A stretch of DNA of 64,000 bases from Trichostrongylus colubriformis (lineage: Eukaryota; Nematoda; Chromadorea; Rhabditida; Trichostrongylidae): the NCBI GenBank assembly GCA_963978905.1, contig OZ022260.1, positions 49,683,551-49,747,550 on the forward strand, in the 5' to 3' direction. Of the stretch, positions 22,636-31,922 are shown piece after piece; the stretch's first letter is position 1; the number at the start of each line of letters is the position of its first letter. The notes beneath the pieces are model-generated. The model saw nothing but the letters and a program-made list of their open reading frames with translations, was not told the DNA's origin and searched no databases. The position numbers and the translations under genes were made by a program.

Positions 22636-25245
22636 TATATGTACTGCTGTAAGGGCGATGTGGACTTCAATATGTAGGTGTTACTACTAGAAAGCTTAAA
22701 GATAGAATTGGGGAACATCTGGTTAATATTAATAATCACAAAGTTACATCACCTTTATACAATCATTTCTTCAAATGTAAACATGGCATCACTGTCAGTG
22801 TGTTGGACTCACTTAAAAATAATGATAAAACCACATTATTGGATAAGGAGCTTTTCCGGATCAAACTCTTAATGACTGCTTATCCTTTTGGACTAAATGA
22901 TAACATCAAAGGATATGGCAATATCACTAATGTAAACAATCCCTTGATGTATAAAAGCAACCATCCATTCTTTGCATTGAAAATAACTAAAGATAGAGCT
23001 AATAGAGGTAAAACACGTAGAAAGAAAAAAGGTAGACATACTTTCAATGAAGTGATAGAAGAAATAACTAGTAAGGATGGTAGTTTAAAATCAATCGAGT
23101 ACTATAGGCTTATCAAGTCTTTGAAATGAGAAGAAGCTAATAAGTTAATACATAGTTCCTGTAATGCAGAATTTCTCAGTACGATTAACAACAAAAATAA
23201 ATTTCTTGTGTTCTGTCTTCTAGCCCACTTATATTATCAACATAACAGAGAAACGAGTAAACCAAAGCAGGCTTTCCATAATGTAGTTGTCAATTATACT
23301 AGTCGAATTTTTAATGACATTCCTTTTTCCAGAATTTTCAATTCTGGATTCATCAAACGTATTCTAACTACTAACAATAAACAATCTAATGTGTTTATCC
23401 CAGTTAGAATCATCTTCAAGTACAACAAACCACTATCTAGTAAAATTTTCAATTACAATAAAGTACTTAAAAGTTTAACAAAACACGAATTGGAGAAAAT
23501 ACTTGAAGAAGATTGCATATGTAGTAACAATAATGCAAATAAGTATGCTAACACTACCTATGGACACATAGTTACAGGAGATCTCAGTTTGATACAAGAA
23601 GAGAATTTTAATAGTATTCTACATAAAGGCACAAAGTATAGACCTGATACAGGGGTCACCAGATTAGAAGTTAAAATCAGCTACTTTGATCTAATTAAGA
23701 AAATTATTACATTTTTCAAGAATAAATACAAGATTCCCAGTAGTAAGTTAGAAATGATTACCAAATACTTACACACTTGCTACCACAAAAAAGTCAAACC
23801 ACTTTTGACAGCTAACAATAAAGCAAGGAAATCGAATTTCCTCACAAGACTGCCAGATATTATCAAAACAAGCTGGTTTTTTGCCCTTTAGATAAAGCCG
23901 CAAATAATTATGGTATTATTTGTAAAAAGCTGTATGTGGCAGTATTGATGAAAGAGATGGGCATTAATTATAACGCAACAATAAATTCTTTCATTCACCA
24001 ACTAACTACAAATACATATTCCCATATACCAAACAGCAATAAATATGCATTAATACTGAACCCAAATTTTTCTGTATCCGTAATGGACTACAAATTGATA
24101 CAGCATGTGAATTACCAGTAATTTATGCCCTTCCTAAACTGCATAAGAACCCAGTTAAGTTTAGGTTCATTACAGGAGCTTATAACAGCAGTATAAAGCC
24201 TCTAGCTAAGGAGCTACATACAATTTTTTCTTATATTAAGTGACATTTCATTAATTATGTTAGGGTAACGCAAGAAAGAAACAGAACTGTTAAAACCTAC
24301 TGGGCAATTAATGATATAAACATTAGTAAAGAGCTCAGTAACATTAGACATGACGCCATTAAGATTTACACTGCAGACTTCACCGATATGTTTACTAATC
24401 TTAAACACCATGTAATCATCAAAAATATGAGCGAATTGTTGAAAATATGCTTCAGCAATGCTAACAAATCCATGATAGCCTCCAATAGATACAATGTATT
24501 TTATACTGATGGAAAGGAAATAAAAAATACCTATAGATACTACAATGTCCACGACCTCCTCTACTTTATAGAATATTTGTTACGTAATAGTTTTTGCATA
24601 TTTGGAGATTCAGTTTTCAAACAAAATATAGTTCCACAAGGTGGTAATTTCAGCCCTCTTCTAGCTGATCTTACCTTGTCTGTTATGGAATTTAATTTCG
24701 CTAAGGCTACAAAATACAACAGTAATAAATTATTTATTCCGTTTAGGTACATGGATGATCTGTTGGTTATACACAATCAAAAAGAGACAGACATAGATAG
24801 ATATCTTGAAAGTACCTACAATAATACATTAGAAATCAAAAAAACACACATGACAGAAACAAAAAGCAATTACTTGGACATGACTATCGCGGTAAATAAT
24901 AACAGGTTAACTACTACGCTTTACAATAAAACCGATGACTTTAGCTTCAGGGTTATGAGATTCCCACACTATGAGACAAACATATCGGCTAACACTAAAG
25001 CCGCAGTAATATTCACGGAAACCCTTAGAATTTCTAATACATGTAGCGAATTTAATACCTTTGTACAAAAGACAAAAGAAATGAAAGCTACACTTCTTCA
25101 CAATAACTACCCAGAGGATATAATAATTGCAAATATTGTTAAATGTGTTTATAACAACAAATTCATCGCGTACAAATATGGTTTGATTCACAATCAAAAA
25201 ACTGTCAAAGAGCTTGTTAAAGAACTATTAGATACGTCTTTCTAA
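22636..25245 (+). pseudogene. Naiad-like GIY-YIG/reverse transcriptase polyprotein, interrupted
   Basis: The GIY-YIG region reads LQYVGVTTRKLKDRIGEH (22655-22710). The linker has DCICSNN (CxC at 23514-23522) and a conserved GDLSLIQEENFNSILHKGTK block. RT follows: CPLDKAANNYGIICK, then ALPKLHKNPVKFRFITGAYN, ADFTDMFTNL (motif A), PQGGNFSPLLADL (motif B) and FRYMDDLLV with catalytic YMDD at 24748-24759, then a thumb-like ETLRISNTCSEFNTF. The frame is broken by UGA codons at 23127-23129 and 24241-24243, by frame changes near 23865 and 24075, and by an upstream TAA near 22651. The stop at 25243-25245 is TAA. The protein would cut target DNA and prime reverse transcription; this copy is probably inactive. 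Confidence 0.8.
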
Positions 25246-25737
25246 CTACATTTCTCCCTTTTTCTTCCTATTGGGTTACTCAATTCCTTTCCTCAATGCT
25301 TGCTCTATTATACCTTCTACTCAGTGAATTATCCGTTTCCGCTTACAGAGATATTTGCGGACTAACTACGGATAACAGTAATATCACATATATTGCAATA
25401 CATTCCAATTTTCCTTGTTTAATGATTGCTAGGGTTATATAACCTCATATAAACATCAATACCTGTCCCATTCTCTATACAGGATCAAGCGCGCTCTAAT
25501 CCACAGGCACATAATTATTAGGCTGAGTATCACACGTAAGAATTTTTGAATTCCCACACGTAGTAGCGCTCATATCTTTCAACTTTTCTATCCTTCCTTG
25601 GGTTTTACGGATCTTATCCTTTTGGTTTTTCGATACTCTTTCTTATGTGCATGCTATAGGTTAACCTTTATGATAGTCTTGTATTATTTTCTTCCTTTTT
25701 CTGTTGCGTCACCACATTCTGACCATTCCTTTGCCCT

Positions 25738-25818
25738 CGTCAGCACCACACTCACTGATGAGCCTCCGGTGCTGACGAAGGCATGGTGGTTCGTCTGAGT
25801 GGAGGCGAAACGAACCAC
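25738..25818 (+). ncRNA. Hammerhead-ribozyme-like core in two adjacent hairpins
   Basis: Two perfect hairpins are visible: CGTCAGCACC/GGTGCTGACG (25738-25747 with 25768-25777) and GTGGTTCG/CGAACCAC (25786-25793 with 25811-25818). Loop 1 holds CTGATGA (25755-25761) flanked by CACTCA and GCCTCC. Loop 2 holds a TC after GTTCG, then TGAGTG, GGAGGC and GAAA (25807-25810). CACTCA pairs with TGAGTG and GCCTCC with GGAGGC, so every helix and core segment of a hammerhead is present. The strand order is not the usual cyclic one, so an active fold is unproven. Hammerheads are known in canonical Penelope-like elements. Confidence 0.45.
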
Positions 25819-26418
25819 TCTATATATTCTAAAGATCTCCTTCAAAGAACTTTATTTGTTTTTGTTTTTTTTTTATCTGACTCCGCATACTTATCTGTTA
25901 TAGACCTATACGTGTGTGGGTACGTCTGTACAGTATTCTCGTTGGTACTTCACCTTGCACCTACTTCGCACCTACCTCCCACCTAAGCATGCTGGTAACC
26001 AAACTTAATTGTCTGTTCTGTCTTCAAACTTTTCTCGACAGTGGTTATTTGTTGCCTACTGCCTCTCATTAGAAAAAAAATGATGCAGGTTCAATATGGT
26101 AGGGGATCATGATACAACCAAAGTATTACAAAAAATAATGTAAAAAATACATGAAGGAGCGCAATGGTGTTCATTGCAGCAAATTACTGATGCACCCAAT
26201 ATTTCACTCTCAAATCATAACAGATGCAATGGTAGAAGCGTTTCTTGTAACGAACTGAATTCTGAAATTCCTTTGCATATCTACTCAATTGACAACCCTT
26301 TTGAAGTTGCATCCTATGTGATGGATCTCATTCATTTGAATACTGACCAATTTGATTTGCGAAGCAAACTACAGTTCCCATCCTGCTTCAGTGGTATATC
26401 ACTTAACATAATAATTTA

Positions 26419-27380
26419 CAGGGTGCGGCAAAAGTTCTGGCAACGGTAAATATGCTCGCAAAAATGGTCAAACCGATCGATAGACGACACAACTTCAACA
26501 GCATTTATCAACAGCTATTTACATAGATCACAAAAACGAATTAGATTTTGAACTTGCCTCCTTTTGTGCGAACACAGGCTGAAAGTTTCCTAGGAAACGC
26601 GTCGACGGCGGCACGGAGGTAGTCTTCGTCCAAATCCTCCCATGCTTTCACGAGGGTTGCACGTAGAGCATCCAAACTTCTGTGCTGGGTAGAGCAGGCT
26701 TTCGTCTTAAGAACTGACCACACGGAGTAGTCCAATGGATTTAGATCTGGACTGTTTGGGGGCCAATCATTCGACGAGATGATGTCTGGGAAGTGCGTTG
26801 CGCGCCAGTCCTGTACCACCTTGGACCTATGTGAGGAGCTAAGTTCTGTTGATAAGTCCACGTTCGGTTGCTGAAATGGGATTCTGCCCAGGGGAGTACC
26901 TTCTTCTCCAATACGGCTTTTAGGTAGGTGTTGCTGTCCACCTTGAACCCTTTCTCCAAGAAAAACACGGGCATCTTGCCGTCCGATGTGACTGCCCCAA
27001 AAGCCATCAAAGACTCGAGGTGTCCAGATAGCTGAGCAATCCCTCCATGTTGGCTGGCTTCTGCAGGGCTTCTCGCTCTCCATGTTGGCTGGCTTCTGTA
27101 GGGCTTCTCGCTATCATCCTATCGTTTTGGATGCTCAGGAATTGATCTGTTGAAAACAGACATTCGTTAGTGAAAAGGATGTTGCTGTACCGTGCCGTTG
27201 CCGTAGTCCAGGGGATGAAGCTCGTTGGCCTTTGCTTGTCACCATTCTGTAAAATAGCATATCAGAAAGGCCCATTCATAGAATGTATTTAAAACTTGCA
27301 GTAAATATTGGCACAGATCCTGTCGGGATCGAAGGCCGCATTTCTTATGGGGATTTCGTCAGAACTTTTGCTGCGCCCTG
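26419..27380 (-). mobile_element. Tc1/mariner-superfamily element (maT/DD37-39D-like), 962 bp deletion copy
   Basis: TIRs CAGGGTGCGGCAAAAGTTCT and the near-complement ending AGAACTTTTGCTGCGCCCTG are flanked by TA on both sides (26417-26418, 27381-27382). The interior carries only the C-terminal half of a transposase, so the element is an internal deletion product. Confidence 0.85.
26541..27083 (-). pseudogene. C-terminal part of a maT-like transposase
   Basis: The minus strand reads FGAVTSDGKMPVFFLEKGFK and VDSNTYLKAVLEKKVLPW, then after a frame change SNDWPPNSPDLNPLDYSVW, where the third catalytic residue is Asp. PNSPDLNPLDYSVW followed by ALRATLVKAWEDLDEDYLRA is typical of mariner relatives with a DDD triad. 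The N-terminal DNA-binding domain and the first catalytic Asp are missing, and the second lies at the frameshift near 26860. Confidence 0.75.
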
Positions 27381-27382
27381 TA

Positions 27383-28061
27383 TTTTGACAATTGCTATAC
27401 TTATTCGATAGAACATGGTTTATCCTGTTTCATTCAGACGGTCGATTCTATCGTCACGCCCATTCCGTCGCGTCGCGCCGCGGCGCGCAGCAACTTCCGC
27501 GGCAGATAGGGCGGCAGACTAGAGACGCCACCCAGTCGAATGGAGCGCGACATTCATTCTTAGCTCTCCTTGGTTGATTATCTCTCGTTTCTCGATTGAT
27601 TATCGCTTTCCGCTTCTCACCGAATAATTAGAGCTTGGTACAGAGACTGAAGAGGTGGAATTAGAGAAGTTATGTTCTCATGGAGATCAAAAAATAGTCG
27701 TTTTTGTTCTTTTGTCGATTAATCACATTCTAATTTCTACTCGTTTTCCCCCTGCAATTCACTCTGGTTTTCGAGTCCAGAGATGAGCTTCCAGCAGTAC
27801 CTGGCCGTCCTATTGAATTTCATAGCTAAGTGTGTTTATTTGCCGTTTTGTGAAGAAAGCCGCTAATTGCAGCTTCCAGAGTAATCGGAAGCGAAAATGA
27901 TCACTTGTTCTTTTAGCAAGTGCTGTTATTCCAATATGCTTTTACCCTGAACATTAATGACACTATTTAGTCGTAATATGACGGTAAGAGGGCATAATCC
28001 GTTCCGGACGTATGTTTTTGTGTTCGTTCTTGTTCTCGATGTTTTGTTTCTTATTTTACAG
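27383..28061. other. Upstream of unknown host exons
   Basis: GC-rich repeat-like text at 27455-27500. A possible short exon at about 27776-27830 reads RDELPAVPGRPIEFHS but is not linked in phase to the next exon. Confidence 0.3.
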
Positions 28062-28358
28062 GATGTAGAAAATGAACTCTTCGATGACGGCACGGCCGAG
28101 GATACACCTAAACCCTTACCTGTGAAAAGAAAAGGTCTAAAAGTTTTCATTCTCTCGTTTCATCACTGAATAGATGTGAGATTGCTTTTGAGACGATTCG
28201 AAATACGGTGTGTATACAGGGCGGAAAATCTCCCGCATATTGGATTTGAACACCAAAGAATCGGAACTGCAAATGCTGGTAGTCTATCCTGACAACAAGA
28301 AAACTTCAAAGACAGATGCTGAACCTGTTCTCGTACCTTGCGACACTACGCGCCTCAG
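28062..28358 (+). CDS. Two phase-linked exons of an unrecognised host gene
   Basis: Exon 28062-28134 (after TTTTACAG, before AAAAG|GTCTAA) ends in phase 1 and joins exon 28220-28358 (after TATACAG, before CTCAG|GTGGGC). The product begins DVENELFDDGTAEDTPKPLP, an acidic linker, followed by a basic patch KRKGRKISRILDLNTKESE and a hydrophobic strand (LQMLVVYPD). The splice sites, codon use and phase match support a real gene. Neither the first nor the last exon could be identified. The 3' end may have been disturbed by the TIR element inserted 130 bp downstream. No family recognised. Confidence 0.5.
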
Positions 28359-28486
28359 GTGGGCCTTCGTTCTGTTGATGATCGTATCTCCATATCCGAC
28401 CAGATCTTTATTCATTACTTCGATATTCATATTCAATATTCAGTTACAATCTTTCAGATGGTAATCGATTACTACGAGTCATTGAT

Positions 28487-29596
28487 GGGGAATGGTAAAC
28501 GGACAAATGTGCGGTGGTACTCACTACCGCAACACGTGAGCTCGCGTCGCGGTTCGTCGTCAGTGGGCACAGGTTTTCTCACGTTTCGTCGCTCCGTCTG
28601 CGCACTCCGCGTAAGAGAGTGCACGTGGCGAGATACTCGCAGAGTGTACTACGCATGATTGGTACGGAAGCCAACGTTGTCTCATCAGATAGTCCGACGA
28701 GACGGAGGATACTGTGGGGCAGCGATGAAGAAGATTAGGATGATCCGTGGTCATTGCGATTGGGATTCCAAATCGCCAATTTAGTAATTGCGGGAGCCTT
28801 CGGTTCCCGATGTTGTAGGGCCGGCGCGCTTTAGCGGCGAATGCAGAGTTGCTTCCGTCTCACCGATACTAGCTCAACGACGATATTTTGCGACACCCCA
28901 TATTAGCCCCCACGTCGGGGCTTCCTTCCCTTACAGGCTTAGGTTAAAATATACACTTGAGCATACATTCTGCGATGACAAGTGTCGTTTTCTTCTCACC
29001 GATGTCATAAACTCAACAACGATATTTGGCGACGCCCCATATTAGCCCCCACGTCGGGGCTTCCTTCCCTTGCAGGCTTAGGTTAAAATATACACTTGAG
29101 CATACATTCTGCGATGACAAGTGTCGTTTTCTTCTCACCGATGTCATAAACTCAACAACGATATTTGGCGACGGCCCATATTAGCCCCCCACGTCGGGGC
29201 TTCCTTCCTTTGCAGGCTCAGGTTAAAATATACACTTGAGCATACATTCTGCGATGACAAGGGTCGCTTTCTTCTCACCAATGTCATAAACTCAACAACG
29301 ATATTTGGCGACGGCCCATATTAGCCCACACGTCGAGGCTTCCTTCCCTTGCAATGCGCGCGAAACGCGCTCGGCTCTTGGCTCGCCGCTTTAGCGGCGA
29401 GTTAGGAGTCATTCTTTTACACACACCGTTGTAGACGAAGTTCTCATGTGCTGCTCACGAAGAGCCTCGCCCTATGAGATAAGAAGACCTAGAGCTCATA
29501 AGCATGCCAACGTGCATCATGATGGAGGCCGCGACGCGTGAGCTCAAGCGTCGCGGCAGTGAGTACCGCCGCACATTTGTCCGTTTACCGACACTC
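28487..29596. mobile_element. TIR element, about 1.11 kb, with probable 9-bp target duplication
   Basis: The termini share GGTAAACGGACAAATGTGCG in inverted orientation and continue as YGGTACTCACTRCCGC, with GC-rich CGCGTCGCGG arms. GTCATTGAT occurs directly outside both ends (28478-28486 and 29597-29605), a 9-bp duplication of the size made by Mutator-like elements. No transposase is present. The interior is mostly a tandem repeat. Confidence 0.7.
28873..29353 (+). repeat. Tandem repeat, 139-140-bp unit, about 3.5 copies
   Basis: Units start with CTCAACRACGATATTT at 28873, 29012, 29151 and 29291. Each contains CATATTAGCCC, CACGTCGGGGCTTCCTTCC and AAAATATACACTTGAGCATA. Copies differ by a few bases; the last is cut off. 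Confidence 0.9.
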
Positions 29597-31922
29597 GTCA
29601 TTGATCACTTCTCAAAATGAATGATATCATCCGATTATGTGAAAACACATCCTTTAATTTATTTTGTACATCTCTGTGATTAATAAAAGTGATTAATACG
29701 ACACCTATAGGGTACAGTAATACTCGACTGTCACCCGATTACACCTACATCGTTGATCGACAAAATCCACCGCTTAAAGACGCACGCGCCGAATCGGAGG
29801 GATCAGCAACCTTGCACTGTGGCTGTGTGCAGTGGCTATGGGTGTACTGCGTAGACTCAGGAGATGCCACAATAAGAGAAACACGGCCCTACTCCAACAT
29901 TATGTAGTAATCTCACTTGCACTGAGCGGACGATTTTTTCTGCCTTCCCTTCAAGGACACCGGGAGGGGGCAATTTTGGTCTACGGTACCCTTGTAGTTC
30001 GGCCACTGCACGCACGACGCCTTGGCAACACTTTTTCCTTTACGTTTTTTCGTCCGCACGCCGTTTCCGACCATCTGCGCAAATATGATAGCTAACTAAG
30101 CCGACTATGACCTGCTAAAAATTTCATTTACTAATTACCCATCCTTAGGTCGGTCTAAATCAAACGGTAAAGTTCCTCCGACATCTCAACATACCTGCAT
30201 GCAATCTCACCTTCCTGACACCTAGTGAGCCGCCAGCACACCCCAGAATGACGGCGAGAGTACAAAATAGGTGCTTATATAAGTAGGAGATGCTATCACT
30301 ACGATAACATGGCCTTACAATGATACTCAACATCCATCAGTTTCTCCTTACTCAGAGCGGTTGCTTTGCTCTATCTTTCCCTAATCACAATCATTCACTT
30401 GCGGACGGACAGACATACCAACAAACCTACCGACAAACCGACACACAAAGTTAGTGGTTTATATAATAGAAGATTACTAGCGTCCCTGTCCAACCACCTA
30501 CTAGAATTTGTAAAATAGAATAAACCAACGGAAATTAAACTGGTACATGGGATCGAAAAACCTGAATGTAACCATCAATGCTAAATCGCTGCTGTTTCGT
30601 TGGAGTCGATGAGTGTTATCGCTTATCTTCTTACTTCAAGTTACCTCTTTACCAGTTACCTCCTTGGTCGGCACCAATATTTGATCGCTAAAGTGCTCTC
30701 TTTTGGGTATAACTCAGAAGATCATAACTCTGTTTAAACGCCATTGTTTTGAAACGAAAGAGAAACCACTAGGTTCAGCACACTTCTCGACGTTCACTGA
30801 GCAAATGTTACCTTTTTATTTGGAAACTTGTATCCTTGAAAAAAGAAGTTGTTGATGCAATTTCGACATGCTTCCATTCTTGAAGCCCTAACTCCTTCAA
30901 AGGTGCTTCAAACAAGGTAGTCCGTATTGGATACACACAACGAAGAATAGAGCAAATATTCTGCACCTATTTCTGTATATCTTTTCATAGCTCATCTTTC
31001 GATTGGGGAGACCGTGGTGAGCGATCGGACCTTATCTGTTCAATGGAGGAAGCGTACTTTGCCAAACTATGGCCGGTTTCCATTGTCAGTTCCGCTGCTA
31101 TGTACGATTCGTAGTTTCAGTAAAATCACCTACGATAGGTAATGGAGAAGTGGCCAAAGGGTTCATCAATGTGGACCTTGGCCTCTTTAGACGCACACTT
31201 GCAAGGCTACTCTCCAACTATTCATGGCTGGTAGCACCTTTTCCATGTTTGGTCGTCATGTTCTGAGCGGACTCAGCCGTATTCGGTGGAATGTCTGAAG
31301 CAGCTAGTGCCACCAACAAGAAATCGTAGTTTTCCGTTACCAAATAAGGGCTACAACAGCGTCCCTAATGAGAGGTTCTTTGAGGCTTCGTATTTAAAAA
31401 AACTTTTCCTAAACGAGGTGGTACCTGACTAAAAACAATCGCGATTTCCACTGGGCGGAACTTTTTGTTTGACTTATAAAAGAAAGGACAACGGGAAAGC
31501 TTTGGACGGTGCACGGTGAACAACAAAACACTGAAGAATAAGGCCCATTTCCACAGCCTTAGGCATTCACTGAGGCTACTATTGCTATAACACACTGGTT
31601 TTGCCTCAGTGGATTACGTGTCATTAAAAGTATCAGATCACTGAAGGCGATCTACTCAGTCTAGTTTCTCTAAAATGTCATATGTTAAGGATTACGGAAA
31701 ACTGGAACTAAAAGAAAATCTCTAAATCTCTTAATGACACCAAGGGGCTCCTGGCCGTATAACTTTCCTAAGTTGCGTGCAAGGTAGATTAACCGAGTTA
31801 TGTGCTTCTATTAGCAACAATAAAGGACATGTTTCATTTATTAAAAGCCTCATACTCAACAACTTGAAGATCTTTGCTTTGAAGGAACAATATTGAGAAA
31901 AACGTACAATTACGACGACCAA
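29597..31922. other. No confident gene; short microsatellite-like tract
   Basis: A degenerate (ACCGACARACC)-type tract lies at about 30400-30450, beginning GGACGGACAGACATACC, which echoes the GTCTGTCC-rich borders of the repeat blocks after 56 kb. No exons were convincing. Confidence 0.35.

Larger units (their letters stand above)
22630..25850 (+). mobile_element. Penelope-like retroelement, Naiad-type (GIY-YIG first, then RT)
   Basis: One element carries, in order, a GIY-YIG endonuclease, a CxC linker motif and a reverse transcriptase. Published N-terminal-endonuclease Penelope-like elements (the Naiad/Hydra/Chlamys group) have this permuted order; canonical Penelope elements carry the endonuclease at the C-terminus. 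The coding strand is strikingly A-rich and codon third positions are A/T, unlike the psf-2 and FKBP exons. The 5' end is probably truncated near 22630. The 3' part beyond the ORF runs to at least 25818, where a hammerhead-like structure lies; the true 3' end and target duplication were not found. Confidence 0.75.

Noticed and set aside
25738..25800. C-terminal protein segment (FALVSTTLTDEPPVLTKAWW)
   Set aside because: The frame is short and outside the RT; the paired structure explains the sequence better.
28873..29353. CRISPR array
   Set aside because: Units are contiguous 139-bp repeats without unique spacers, in a eukaryotic context.
30400..30450. Telomere-like or simple satellite
   Set aside because: Only a short degenerate tract; the unit is not the nematode telomere repeat TTAGGC.
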